The notes: generated by a model not told the origin, from the letters alone. A DNA stretch of 64,000 bases from Viola odorata (GCA_963691705.1 OY829537.1:74979352-75043351); one strand, 5' to 3'; counted from the first letter of the stretch, positions 10,228 through 22,091 are shown. Numbers and translations: made by a program.

Positions 10228-11893
10228 TGATTGATGGTTTATTTTAGATGTTTTATTGTCTCTTTTTTAGTAATTGAGATGATAAGTTTGCTACTTTAAG
10301 CCCTTTTGCTTCCTTTCTCTATAAACAGCCTTTGGAGCATCAATCTGAAGGAAAGGAGCAGAAAGCTTGAAGATTAGAGCCTAAATCAATCATCTGGTGT
10401 TCAGTCCCGTTTTCAGCCTGGCTGCCTTGAAGTTGGTCCATTCGTCCCAAGGCCACTTCACCATTTTGCCGAAATCAGCTCTCCTCTAGGCCTCGACAAG
10501 AAGCAACCTTTCGGAATTCCAGCTGGATCTGCACTCACCATGATTTTTCGTGCCATAATTATTTACTCCTTGAGTGCATTTCTTGTCTTCTTGGAACTCA
10601 TTTTTATCAGACACATGAATTCTTGGGCCACTATTTATTATTCTCATGAGCTTGAAGACAATTTTGAAGGATGTATCAAACATTCTTCTTGGTTTGGAGA
10701 GAATATTCTCACTAGTGTACAAGCACTTTGAAGACAACGTTTTGGGAGCTTGTGAGCTGGTGTAGGCTGACTGAGAAGAGGAGTTTGCAGGCAGTGGGAG
10801 GACGATTTAAGATAGCAAGTTTGGACTGAAGAAGTAAGGAGGACAAGAGGGGACAGTAGAGAGAAAATCAGCATTTTCCAACCTTTTTCCAGATTTTCCA
10901 GCTTTCTTTGTAATTTCGGATTTGAACTTCTTTTGTTTATTTTGATTATGTATTGTAACTAAACACTCGGTTCCTGGTAGGGATCAAGAGATTGGCTAGT
11001 TTGTTGATCGTGAGACTTGTTTAAGCTTAATAGAAATGAATTTCATATTTCAATCCTTCTTGTTTTAATTTTAAACTTGTCTTTGTTAATTTTGAACTTG
11101 ATCACCTCGAATTTAATTTGGACAAGTGCAGTCAGTTCTCTTGTGATTAAATCACTCTTAGAGAACAATAGTAGATGATTCAGCAGGGTATGAGGGGCAT
11201 ATACTTGGTCTAAGCTGAAAGAAGGAGTTGAACTAGGCTATCATCCCATCCCAAGGCCATGAGAAGGGCCGACCTAGGTGACAGCTGGGTCAAGTGCCAG
11301 ACTAGACCAGACTTGTGGATGAAGAATAACTCCCACGTCTAGAAGAGGGACCTCACTGTTTCTAATCGATCTCTTAAAGTTTTTCCATAAGTATTCTGAT
11401 CCCTTTGTCGAAGGCTCTGCATAGCCAAGCAAAGTGGCGGATTAGAATCTTAGGATGAGCTTAGGAAGATTAGGGTGTTTAAAATGAAGTGATTCTTTTA
11501 ATACACTTTTATAGCAGGTTAGGGAATTTAGTGTGAACTAGTTCCACAACTTCTTCTATGAAAACCATTTCGAAAATGTATTTTGTCAATGATCAACAAC
11601 TTGCCATTGCCATCTCGTTATGATCTCTACCCGGAATTCTTTCTCAACTGTAACCCTCTCTATTTTACGACTGTTTTTATTGTATGCAACTGTTCTTAAT
11701 TCGACTGTATTTCCGTTTAATCATAAACTTCACCCCAAAACTTGGTTCTTTACTTGGTTATTTGCAGGTTCATCAAGAGTTAGACGAGCTTGTCCTTGTG
11801 GGATCGATCCTCTCATCACTATCTACATTCATTTGTAGTTTAGCACTGAGTTGTATTTTTAAATTTTATGCGGGACATGCGACACACCCGTCA
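10228..11893 (+). repeat. 3' LTR, 1,666 bp
   Basis: Begins TGATTGATGG directly after the polypurine tract and ends ACCCGTCA, so the ends are TGA...TCA. The right end is fixed by comparison with the 5' copy (667 before the primer site equals 11893). A possible TATA box, CTATAAAC, lies at 10319-10326, but it is close to the LTR start and weak as evidence. Confidence 0.9.
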
Positions 11894-12366
11894 CATGCTA
11901 ACAGAATAACTTGTCGTTAGATGTCTAAATGACATGGAAAATATTTTCAGTATGATAGTAATACTCCAATGAAAAATGAAAAAAATGAAAAAAATGAAAA
12001 GGACATGTCTAAGCTTGTTACCAATTTTCCGTTTGATTTTGCATAGTTACCGGATGGTTCTCGTATGACTTCGCATAGTGCATCCGGGAAGAGATCGAGT
12101 CTCTTTTCTTATTACTTCTGGGTATTTTTCCGGACAACTATTATAGTTCATTTGCTTTCGTTTGCATAGCCTGTAAAAAATAGAACAGAGCAGGTATCTT
12201 CCTTCCCGTTAACGGTAGGATAGTAGTCCAAAGACGGAAGGAGACTGAAGTCCTTGCCATTTGCTTTCCCATTTGATTTCCTGAAAATGTTAGGAATAAT
12301 AGGAGAAAGTCTTTTGTATTCTGTTTGATTACTTGTACGATATTGCTTTATATTTCTTTGATTTTT
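11894..12366. other. Non-coding flank right of the Athila element
   Basis: No ORF or family signature that I recognise. It contains the simple run AAAAATGAAAAAAATG near 11970. It probably belongs to the Tat-like relic to its right, split by the Athila insertion. Confidence 0.5.
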
Positions 12367-13435
12367 TTTAGCCATGCTACCGTCTGATTCAGCAGGACCG
12401 GTATCGGCTTGAAAAGCTTTGATGTTTATTTCTAAGCCATGCCACCGTCTGTTCAGCAGGACCGGGATGGGCTTAGAAATTTTTGCTGTTGACCCCTAAG
12501 TCGTACCACCTTGTGTCTGCGATAGGACTAGAATAAGCTTAGGAGGTTTACTGATTGTTGACCCCTAAGTCGTAGCACCTTGTGTCCGCGATAGGACCGA
12601 AATAGGCTTAGGAGGTTTATTGATTATTCTAAGTCGTACCACCTTGTGTCCGCGATAGGACCAGAATAGGATTAGAAGATTTGCTGATTGTTGACCCTTA
12701 AGCCGTACCACCTTGTGTTCACGATAGGACCGGAATAAGCTTAGGAGATTTGCTAATTATACCTAAGCTATGCCACCGTCTGATCAGCAGGACCGGAATG
12801 GGCTTAGGATTTTTGTTGGACTTATCAGGCTCTTGCCGATGAAGCCATTAGGGTACCCAGGCAACACCTGAGTAGCCCAATAGGTTTACCGGGCTCTCAC
12901 CGATAAAGTTGCTCACTCCTAAGTCGTACCACCTTGTGTTCGCGATAGGACCAGAATAGGCTTAGGAGCTTTCTTGGGTTTATCAGACTCTCGCTGATAA
13001 AGCCCTTAGCTTCCCTAGGCAGCACCTAGGTAGTCCACTTTAGGTTTATCGGGCTCTCGCCGATAAAGCTGTCAGTATCCACTGCCATACATCCGCTTGT
13101 TAAAAAGACGGAGATGGGTCCTAGCAGATACCCCATTCAAATTTATTAAATCCGCTGCCATACGTGCATTTATTGGAAAGACGAAGATGGGTCCTAGCAG
13201 GATTCTTGATTATTATATCTGCTGCCATACATGCGTCAACTGGAAAGACGAAGATGGGTCCTAGCAGATTCTTGTTTTTGCCACTAAGGTTGATTTTATC
13301 CACTGCCATGCATGCGTCTGTTAGAAAGATGAAGATGGGTCCTGGTGGATCTTGTTATTTGAAATTTTTATCGAGATTCACTACCATTCACTCGTCTGTT
13401 GGAGAGACGCCGATGGATTCTGGTGGATGCCCTGA
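12367..13435. repeat. Interspersed tandem repeats of a Tat-like element
   Basis: Several short motifs recur in mixed order. One is CTAAGTCGTACCACCTTGTG + CGATAGGACC (near 12497, 12560, 12630, 12697, 12917). A second is a related GCCATGCCACCGTCTG + CAGCAGGACCGG (12374, 12436, 12770). A third is GCTGCCATAC + GACGAAGATGGGTCCT (five copies, 13075-13430). A fourth is TTTATCGGGCTCTCGCCGATAAA (four variants, 12820-13065), a hairpin with an 8-bp stem. A comparable block lies next to the pol end of the element at 59.2 kb. Confidence 0.85.
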
Positions 13436-13739
13436 AGAATGACATTTGGATTTCTAGAACGTTCACAGGAAATATACAAACAACTATGTAATTTATGCGG
13501 TTAAAGTATATCACATATATTTGATGGGCACAGAATATTTGCATATTAGTAGACAAATATGATTGTCAAGATTTTACATGATATATAGCGTGTGGAAATA
13601 TTACCGGTAGATGTCATATTGATCACTATTCTTCTGATAGATTTAGTCGATCACCGGGTATTCATCCATTTATGCCACAAACTTTTCTTTGCCTTTATCA
13701 CGTTGGAATTCTTCCGTATTGGATCCGAAAGGCACAACT

Positions 13740-14835
13740 TTCATTTGATTCTACGATTGTTATTCAACCGGTTATCAGGAGCTTGCATTCTGGCTTTAAC
13801 TGCATATTCACTTAAATGACCTTCCTCAATTAGTCATTCAATTGCTGCCTTCAGCACATTGCAATTCTTCGTGTTGTGGCCAGATGCCTTGTGAAAATGA
13901 CAAATGATCTTTTCGTGGCGTCAAACAGGCACCGTGTCTCTAGTTAGGATATCAGATTGGCAGCTTTTGGTCTTTAATGATTGTTAAAATTTTCACTCTT
14001 GGAAGCAGTAACGAAGTTGTCTTAAAACCCATTTGTTTGTCATTTCGGGGCTCTGCCCTTCTTTCTTTCGGTTCTAGCGGAATATAATTCCTCTGAGGGA
14101 TATATTCCTTCTGAGTTTTCCGCCGATGGTAATCAGCTTCTTCCATTTTGGTGTAATTGTGAGCCTTGATCCGTAAGAGATTCAAGGTTTGTGGCGATAC
14201 TGCTAGCAATGTATCTTCTAGCTTATCATAACCACAATTTCTTTTCAAAGCTTCTACCGCCAAACTAACATTAACATCCAGCGGCATGGCTATTTCCAGG
14301 TTGAATCAATCCAGATAACCCTTAAGATATTCCCCTGGCTTCAGGTGTATATCAAACAAAGCAGCAGATGATTTCTTCAAAGGAATTGATGTGCTGAATC
14401 TACTCCGGAATTTCTCCTCAAGTTGAGCAAAATTATCAATAGAGCTAGCCGGTAACCCTTTAAACCAGGTTCTGGCGATTCCCAATAGAGTCAGAATGAA
14501 AACCTGACATAGAGCTTCATCCCTCTGTGTTTGGAACTTAATGTAATCCTTCACCCGAGTCAAATAGGTAATGGGATCCTTAGTACCATCCTAAACTTCC
14601 GTTGGGAGTTTGATCCATCTACTGACTCGATAGGTTAACAGATGTTTCAGATTACCATCCTTCTCCTTCTGATAACGGGGTGAGATGGATCGAGAATATC
14701 CAAAATTTTCCTCATGGGAATTCCATTCAGAATCGCAAGGACGATTATTTCTCAAGGGGCGATGTACCGTAGGAGATCTGTCTTGACTCCTTCTATTATC
14801 GGATCTTGATATGATCCGACCCAGGTTGAGTAGAT
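13740..14835 (-). pseudogene. gag: Tat-like gag remnant
   Basis: Reading down the minus strand gives recognisable gag: KDYIKFQTQRDEALCQVF, RTWFKGLPASSI, SSAALFDIHLKP, then VEALKRNCGYDKLEDTL and KAHNYTKMEEADY. It ends in a C-H-C type knuckle (CHFHKASGHNTKNC, about 13905-13864). The same segments occur in the Tat elements at 46.4-47.3 kb and 63.3-64.0 kb. In-frame stops occur at 14591, 14306 and 13952 (each the last base of the stop triplet on this strand), and more follow. No protease or polymerase follows: the sequence passes within about 300 bp into the tandem repeats, so pol has been deleted. Confidence 0.82.
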
Positions 14836-16568
14836 CGAATGATATATGGAGCTTTGTAGGATTTAACTCAAGAGTTAACTTAGACAACAAAGACACAAAG
14901 AAGAAGATAAGGGGAGGTGGAGGATGATATGGAGGGTTACGCAGCGGATAGAAACAATGATAAACCAGAAGAAAAAGATTACCGAGATGAACAAGAAGGA
15001 GTTTATGGAAGGACTGGAGTGCGGTGAAGACATTGTAGAACACGTTGAGTACTCGGATAGAGATTAGCGATGGAAAGAAAACATACACATATATTTCACA
15101 AGGAGATTCGTTTACAAGAACAACTTGCTGACGATTACACAAATACAAAGGTTGATGGTTTATGTTTTACTTGTAGATGATCAAAGCACCTTTAAGGCTT
15201 AGAAGTCTACAAGATGAGTTTAGGTGATAAGGGAGGAGTTATCTCTACTCAACAAAATCACTCAAATGTATACTAACGAGAAAATGAGCTAAAAGAGGGC
15301 TATTTATACTAGTACACAAAATAAGGATGAGAGTCTTCAAAATGTCCATGTTGGCATTTTTGGACAGCGTTTGGCGGCATGCCGTTAACTTCAGTAAAAT
15401 TTACTCTAAAAAGTATTTTGATGGAGGTATGAAGTCCGCGGGGTCAGTGGAATCCTGGTATCCTCTTTGACGGTTACCGGTTGCTGATCAAATCTGGTAG
15501 TTCCCTATATGGGAACTTGGGCGCTCCTGATAGGGTCGTGCGTGGTTCTCGACACGTCTCCCGGTAACATCGTGACACACAAAAGAGTGCCTGATGGTTG
15601 CCGTAACTGTCAAAAATAAATAAGTACAATTCACCATGCACGAATTTGATTAAAAACTGTAGCAAGTGGTAAAAGGATCGTTCCACAGAGATTTCAGGAC
15701 TAAATTAATTCTCGCTAAATGACCAGGAAAGTAACAAGTGGTAAATACCAATATTGAGACATTTTGTTGCATTGATTAAGAAATAGAAATAACATAAAAT
15801 AGCAAAGAAAATGAGTTGTGTGTGTGTTCAGATGTGGTAAAATTCCCAGTAAGGATTCGACTGTGCTCATGAATTATACTGATTGATCATAGATTCAAGT
15901 ATTTTCAAGACCGAGCTTATATGCGGCTATAGAGACCAGGTTTTTACCTAGATCTCCTACTCTCTACCTATACAAGATTAATAAAGGTTTTCACCTATTT
16001 AAATTCCCTAACCTACTTACTGGCTTAAAGAAGTTATTCTATCAAGTCTAAGAAAGTGGGCTGATAAATACGCTGTGAGAGACCCTCCCAGGTCCAGGAG
16101 AGAGAAGTGTCTACTCCTATAAACTAGACTCTATTCATTTTCTAATCTGATCCGTCGATCAGGTAGTTGCCTTCTTGATACGGTCCAAGCTCCTCGGATG
16201 GATGATGAAGGCGCTTGGAGAGGGAGCAACCGGATCTAGCCCCTTGCTTGGATGGTTTCCTTGAAATGAGATGGATGGATGCGGAATATTTGTAGGGACA
16301 AGGGAATTAAATGCAACGGATAATAATGAAAGATGCTTCAAGGTGTATTAATGGAGACATTAAGGAACTTAGAAAGGAAATGACAAACAGATTCTATTAT
16401 ATATGAACAAGGCTTGTAGAACAAAGCTCAAGCATTTACAAGGAAAGATGATCAAGTAGTCAACCCTAGGGCTGAAAGTAGTCAACCCTAGGGAGAAAAC
16501 TCTCAAATAAACCAAAGATGCCTAAAAATGAAGCTAATCTTGAAATAAATCTAGTGTTCCTATTTGAT
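14836..16568. other. LTR/leader remnant and unassigned non-coding DNA
   Basis: From 14836 to about 15450 this should be leader and LTR of the minus-strand gag relic. The LTR limits could not be set because no matching second copy is visible. From 15450 to 16568 I see no gene and no family signature. Confidence 0.4.
15301..15308 (-). promoter_or_regulatory. TATA box of the relic LTR
   Basis: TATAAATA on the minus strand, followed by GCCC, upstream of the gag remnant. The Tat LTRs at 45274 and 50530 carry the same TATAAATA with C-rich downstream sequence, so this is probably the promoter of the relic element's 5' LTR. Confidence 0.5.
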
Positions 16569-16731
16569 ATATTTTCTTTTTTGGTTCCTTAAGTATGGTC
16601 CAATTTTGCAATTGTTGTTCAATTTTTGCTATGTGATATTCTTGCCTGTTATATTCTTCTAAATTGTGGTCCAATATATTTTCTTTAAAATGATTATTGG
16701 ATCCTACAAGGAATTTTGCGATACGCTTCAT
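16569..16731 (-). pseudogene. Start of viral polyprotein, truncated copy
   Basis: ATG at 16731 opens a frame (MKRIAKFLVGSNNHF) that is cut at 16569, where the viral sequence ends. The equivalent ATG in the second repeat is at 28606, where the frame leads towards the movement protein. The copy at 28606 has an in-frame TAA where this one reads CAA. Confidence 0.7.
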
Positions 16732-17012
16732 GGTAAAACGAATTTATTTAGGTATTTCACAGGGAAATAGAGATAACAATATTAATTAGTAATATTATGC
16801 CTTGCTTCCGAGATTACACCTTTTTGGTTGGGACCACCACCGACACCACCCTTCCTGTGGGCTGACCAACGGATTTACTGGCTGACCAAGCACCCAAATT
16901 GGCTTCTTCTACAATACAAGAAATAATATTCCAATCAATAGTCTTACCTCTACTGCCACCGGAAGTGAAGGGAAGTGGCTCCACTACCAATCAGGTGAAT
17001 AGATCCATTAGG
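16569..17012 (-). repeat. Viral direct repeat, copy 1
   Basis: Matches 28444-28878 along its length with scattered substitutions and one 9-base insertion near 16992-17000. Left of 16569 the similarity stops abruptly. The repeat covers the end of the upstream ORF, a spacer, and the first part of the movement-protein frame. Confidence 0.93.
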
Positions 17013-17596
17013 TGAGCCTCGTAAGTAGACGAGGGAGCTGGCAGAGTTGAGGATGAGGGAAGTAGTTGTTCATGTTCATGTTGATTAAGTGGAGAGATAG
17101 GAGTGTTTATAACTTTATTAGTTTCTTCGATCATTTGTCGATTGGACCCTGCTCGTACAGGGAAGATCAGATTTGGAGGTAGATCATGCGAAGTTGAAGT
17201 GAGGGTGGTTGGATTCATAATACTGGGAGTTGGATGAGTGGTAATTTCTTTTAATTTTTTGTATTTTTCCATCTTCTGTTTCTTTTTCTGACTCTCAACG
17301 TTTTCTTTATACTGATTAATTGTACGCATAATAATTTGAATAGTTTTATTAGTAGCTTCTATCATATTTGTGAAAAGCTCAATTTTTATCAAATCTTCAT
17401 TCCATAAGGGAGTTTCAGAATTAGTGATTGGAATTATACTTTCACTCATTATTTCATTATACAGATTTTCAATATAGGATTTTTGAATATCATTACATTT
17501 AGAAGATAGTTCTGTTCTTAATTCATACAAATCAGAAAAATTGTTAGTTTTTAGTTCAGAAAAATAGTAACATAATTCTTTGAAAATGAAAGACAT
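16991..17596 (-). CDS. Viral upstream ORF, coiled-coil protein of unknown function
   Basis: 201 codons from ATG at 17596. The protein is Glu/Lys/Asn-rich in the first two thirds, with a probable coiled coil around VESQKKKQKMEKYKKLKE, then Ser/Pro-rich. It lies between the candidate promoter (18286) and the polyprotein start, a place where several caulimovirid genera have a small virion-associated or DNA-binding protein. I cannot assign it by sequence. The frame continues after the TGA (16991-16993) to about 16818, and in the other repeat copy the 9 bases carrying that TGA are absent. The stop may therefore be a local insertion rather than the true end. Confidence 0.6.
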   Translation of the reverse strand: MSFIFKELCYYFSELKTNNFSDLYELRTELSSKCNDIQKSYIENLYNEIMSESIIPITNSETPLWNEDLIKIELFTNMIEATNKTIQIIMRTINQYKENVESQKKKQKMEKYKKLKEITTHPTPSIMNPTTLTSTSHDLPPNLIFPVRAGSNRQMIEETNKVINTPISPLNQHEHEQLLPSSSTLPAPSSTYEAHLMDLFT

Positions 17597-18626
17597 TTTG
17601 AAAGAGAATACTTACGAAGAGAAACTTTTCTGCTTTATTGCATTGAGAGATTCTTCTACAGGAGATTCTTGCTTGCCCGTCAACTGAAGGAAAGCTCTTC
17701 TATTTATAGGGAGAGTTTAGTACTAATTTTAGAAAATCTAAAGATAGAATTTTACAGATTTTACATTTTTCGAAGTTCGTCTTTTTCTGATGTTGCGTTG
17801 CAGTTGTGCTTCTTCTGTATTCTTGATTGCTGAGGTGTATGCAAGATTTGGCCGATCGATGTAGGTTTTTCCACGTGTCTTGTTTTCGTCATTGGTGATA
17901 AAGCTTGATTTTGAAGAGGTGTGTTTTTATCTTGTCTGATAAGCTTAGAGTCTTCCATGTGTCATGCCACCTGTTTGATTTTTTGAATTGCTGTCTTCTC
18001 TGGATGATGTCTTTGTGCTGAGATGCTTGTTTGTTGTCGACTGTAAGGTTTTTTCATTGCTTTTCAAATATATATATATCCGGTAGGAAATTTACAGTCA
18101 CCGGTTTGACTACTCTTTTTATTTATTTATTTTTATATATATATATGAGCTTCTATTTAAGTGAGGGGAACTAAGAGGCTACGAGAACTGGAAACTAGAG
18201 AGAGATTTTAGTGAGACATGGAGAGATTGAAGAAATGCTTTCGTTATATTTTTTCTTATATGTTACAAATGAAGGGGAAGCCCCCTTATATAGGAAAAAC
18301 TAAAGAAAGAGGCCAAAAACAAGTGGCCGTCAAAAAAGAAACCTTATCTTAAGGGAATCTAAAAAGACATGGTCCTAATTTAAAGTATGCTACACGATAA
18401 AAAGCAAAAATAATTACATACTGCCAAAAGACAGTCGGCTGGTGGACAGCTGTCTATGAATACGTCACTGCTTACGTCTGTTGATAGATTCTCTAGAGAT
18501 CCCTGTGTGTGTCTAGAATAGTACTTTCATCACTGTTGTTTCCAGCTTCTGTCATTTCTTGATCTTGAAGGTCTTCTATTAGGTTGACTATATGTTCTTC
18601 ATCCAAGAGGCGTCCGTCTCCTAAAT
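17597..18626 (-). other. Viral leader and promoter region
   Basis: About 1 kb without a credible long ORF between the transactivator-like frame and the upstream ORF. It contains a TATA box at 18286-18292 and low-complexity AT runs near 18066-18145. I searched for the tRNA-Met primer site usual in caulimovirids and did not find it. Confidence 0.6.
18286..18292 (-). promoter_or_regulatory. Candidate pregenomic RNA promoter TATA box
   Basis: TATATAAGG on the minus strand, in the only long non-coding gap of the viral locus and upstream of the first ORF. This is where the full-length transcript promoter of a caulimovirid sits. Confidence 0.55.
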
Positions 18627-19751
18627 GTGATTAAAACATCCTCCATTCTCTGGTACTGAAGATTTGAATGAAATATCCTTCTCCTAATAGATGATAACCC
18701 ATCCATTCTTCTGGTGTGTAAAGGACGCTAGGATCTTGAGCAGCTCTGTAGATTTCTGTATTGTCTAATTCTTGGAAGTCATACGGTGATAGAGAAATCA
18801 TTTTGATATCTTCAAAACTATCTCTGTCTCCATCTGTTGAGAATACGAATACTCTTTTCTTTGCAGGAATAATTTCAAAACCTGTAGCTACTGGGAGTGT
18901 GGAGTCAATTTCTTTCTAACTGCCATATTTCCTGTGATTAGAAAGAATTTTTCTCCACATTCTTCTAAATAGCTTTCAATATTTCCCTCTTCTTCTAGCT
19001 TAAATGTAATCTGATCTAGCTGTTGTAGTTTGGTGTTTAGAATACTCACTGTGGTGTTGTTCTGTTTGAATTGCCTTTCGGCTTCATTCTTTTTCTGTTC
19101 CAGGAAAGCTATTTGCTTAGCTGTCTGTTGCTGAATCTGTGCCATCTGTTCTTCTAACTTTCTGTTTCTATCTTCTAGCCTAGCTATTAGCTGACTAGGA
19201 TCTTCTCGGGCTACTTCTGAGTAAGGTCTTACTGTTTCGGGCTCAATATAAAAGTTTGGGCCTAATTGGGCCCTTGCTTCTTCTAAAGCCTCGGCAAAAC
19301 TGTGATAGCCCACAAAAATGGGATTTTGACACATAATAAAATTTTTAACTATGTTAAAACTGTGAAAAACTCCTGTTTTTAATCCCCTATATATCACGTA
19401 ATGTGAAAAAGATTTTTTCTGTATTTTGGGATTTTTCTCTGAAAAGTACATGCTTAGAGCATTCAAGCATTGTACCTTAAACTGTGTTGCTGTTGGAACT
19501 GTCTGTATATGCCAGATATTATCTAGCAAGCACTGTTGCTCTCTGTCAATGTTTAATCCCTCAAAGGGTTTAAACTTTCTATTTCCTCCTTCTGGAAATT
19601 CTGTGAGATACATGGTTCCAAATCTAATCTCCTTCTGTGCTCCCCTTATCTGAAAGATTTTGTTGGTCTGTGAAGATGAAGTCTGTATTTCTGAGGACGA
19701 TGATCCTCTTTCTGTAACTATAACTGGCATGGCTAAATTATTTCTGTACAT
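18627..19751 (-). pseudogene. Transactivator/viroplasmin-like protein
   Basis: The main open frame runs from ATG 19751 to a stop at 18888 (287 codons). After a one-base shift near 18890 a coherent frame continues to about 18627 (motifs FEIIPAKKRVFVFS, EEWMGYHLLGEGYF). A block around residues 117-165 (HYVIYRGLKTGVFHSF, then GYHSFAEALEEARAQLG) fits the viroplasmin / RNase H N-terminal-like fold shared by caulimovirus ORF VI proteins. A long Gln/Glu/Lys coiled coil follows (residues about 185-260). Such proteins form viral inclusion bodies and allow re-initiation on polycistronic RNA. It starts 93 bases after the RNase H frame. Confidence 0.7.
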
Positions 19752-19843
19752 AATGGTTCAGTCTGTTAGAGTTTTTGCTTCCTCTGATTTTTGTTCTGTC
19801 TGACCCTTGGGTTTTATAACCCTTTTCTTCATTTCTGCCTGTA

Positions 19844-22091
19844 TCATTTAAAAAACTTTTTAATAGTTCTAGATAATAAATCTGCTAAGCTGTTGTTTTT
19901 TCCTTTTATATGTTCAAAGCAAATTTTATATCCGTTTCCCTGTATCAAATTTTGTAGGTTAACCCATCGGGTTCTGTTTATCTTTTTGCTATTCTCATTT
20001 TTTAGAAATTTTACTATGGCTTCACAATCTGTTCTCACTGTAAACTCATTCTGTAGATATATCTTGAATTTATCTAGTGCATTTATTAATGCTTGTATTT
20101 CAAAGTCTAAACTAGTCCAATTCTTTGCTACTTGCATAAGCAGCAATTCTTTCTGTGTCTTTATCTGAATATTTATTGGGTTTGCAGATCATGACTGCTC
20201 CCCATCCTTCTTTGCTACCATCACATTCTATAATGATATAATTTGTTGTTAACGGTAGTTCTAATGGCTTAATTTTTCTGACTTGTTCTTTTATCTTCTT
20301 TACTAATTCTAAGTCTTCTTTGTTAAAGTTTCTTTGACCATTTTTTGTTGTTTTACTGTATAATGGCCCTACTAATTTACTTAAGTTAGGAATAAATTTC
20401 CTAGCATAATTTAGTATTCCTAAAAAGGCCTGTATTTGTTTTAATCCTTCTAACTTATCTGGAAAATTTAATATTTTTTCAGCTATATGCGGCTGTAATT
20501 CTATCTTTCCATCTCCTATTTCTAATCCTAAAAAGGATATCTTTCTTTTATATAATTCCATCTTTCTTTTACTTACTACTATACCATGTTTTTCTATTTC
20601 CTGAAAAACCTGTTTTAAATGTTCTCCATGTTCTTTAATAGAATTACTTGCTACTAAGATATCGTCTATGTAAACTAAACAGAACTCATATTTTAAGAAT
20701 ATTGAGTCCATGAATCTTTGGAAAACTGCTGGTGCATTTTTTAATCCAAAAGAAAGAACATTCCATTCAAAATGTCCTTCTGAACATGTAAAAGCAGTCC
20801 ACTGTTTGAACCATTCTTCTAATTTTAACTGATTATATCCTGACTTTAGGTCAAATTTACTAAAGATCTTTTTATTCTGTATTAATCCTATTAAACTGTC
20901 TTTATTAGGAATATTATATGCATCATCTATAGTGTTATCATTTAATCTTTTGTAATTATAAACTATTCTTGCTTTTCCTCTTTTAATTTCACTATGATTT
21001 CTAACTATAAATGTTGCTGATCTATGTGGACTAATTGATCTTCTAATTAATCCTTGATTTAACATTTCAGGAATTTGTTTTCTAAATTCTTCTTTATCTA
21101 AAGGGTTGTAGTCTATATTTGCTGTTACTATCCTTATATCAGGATTTTTAATCTGCATTTTTACTTCATGGTTTACTTTACTTTTAGTAATATCTTCACT
21201 TATTAATCCTATTTTTTCTAATTTCTGTATGATGGGATAGTTTTTACTATTTCTAATATCTGGTCCCTTTTCTAATTCCAAAGCTAATTCTTTTCCTAAC
21301 ATAGTATATGTTTCGTTTTCTATATAAGTTGTTCTTTTTATATCTGGTTTTAAAAATTCTAAAGTAGGTTGTCTACCACGCTTCTTTGCTAACTCCGCTG
21401 TCTGTATATATTTATTTGTTGGAAATGTGTATACATTTTTACTGACTGTTATACTATTTCTAGCTATAGTAACACTACCATTTAGGCTACATATAAAATT
21501 TAATCCTAATAAAAAATCATTACTTTTTGTTTCTTCAGGTGCTATATTAATCTGTGGAATATCATATTTAACACTGTAATTTTTTGCAAAATCTATAAAC
21601 TGTATTCCTAAGGCTTCTACATGATGTGTGATTACCATAGTTCTTTGTTCTGCTGTTTTTGTAATGACCTTGTATTTTAATTTTTTATGATACTTTGTTG
21701 GTATCAAACTATGTCCTACCATACTCTTTGAGCTTGCTGTATCTAAAATAGCATCTAATTCTACAAATGTATTCGTATCTAACCATAGTCTACATTTTAG
21801 GGTTATTAGGCTTGCTATACATTTACTAATGGTGAAGGATGATTCTTCTTGAATTTGTTATGTGAGATAACTAGATTCTTCCTTTTCCCTTTCTCTAGTT
21901 TTGTTGTCTTCAAGCTCTTTTATCCTATGTTTTAAAAGTTCTATTTCTACATCATGTCTTTTAATTTGTTCTCTAAGTGTTTCATCTATATCTCTTCAAT
22001 TATTTTCTATGGCTTTTCCTGAAATATCTGTTTCTATTTGGAATAATTTTCTAATACACATAAAACATATTTCTTTAAAACAATTATTACA
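19844..22091 (-). pseudogene. Segment B viral polymerase: Cys motif, protease, RT, RNase H
   Basis: It begins within a coat-protein-type Cys motif (CNNCFKEICFMC, 22091-22056), then a Lys/Glu coiled coil with in-frame stops. An aspartic protease (AILDTASSKSMVG, about 21750) and a long intact stretch (21722-20112, 536 codons) follow, with RT motifs IVYNYKRLND, IFSKFDLKSGYNQL, LSFGLKNAPAVFQRFM and catalytic YIDD (about 20667). RNase H starts at IIIECDGSKEGWGAV. The frame changes by one between 20150 and 20112 and RNase H continues to 19844 (FEHIKGKNNSLADLLSR). Movement protein and most of the coat are missing upstream: the sequence meets segment A at a (TA)n run. Confidence 0.85.

Larger units (their letters stand above)
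1..11893 (+). mobile_element. Athila-lineage Ty3/gypsy LTR retrotransposon
   Basis: Base 1 corresponds to base 11227, and the two stretches (1-667 and 11227-11893) are almost identical, so the window opens inside the 5' LTR. Order is LTR, primer-binding site, gag, protease-RT-RNase H-integrase, a post-pol ORF, a long untranslated region, polypurine tract and 3' LTR. This order, the tRNA-Asp-type primer site and the post-pol ORF are typical of the Athila lineage. I count two differences between the LTR copies (near 217 and 319 of the 5' copy), which implies a recent insertion. The 5' end and its target-site duplication lie outside the window. Confidence 0.93.

Noticed and set aside
14836..15148. 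Hydrophobic N-terminal extension of the minus-strand gag relic
   Set aside because: It covers leader/LTR sequence and has no counterpart in the other Tat gags.
17597..18626. A tRNA-Met primer-binding site of the virus
   Set aside because: I looked for the usual TGGTATCAGAGC word on the minus strand in the leader and repeats and did not find it; it may be mutated.
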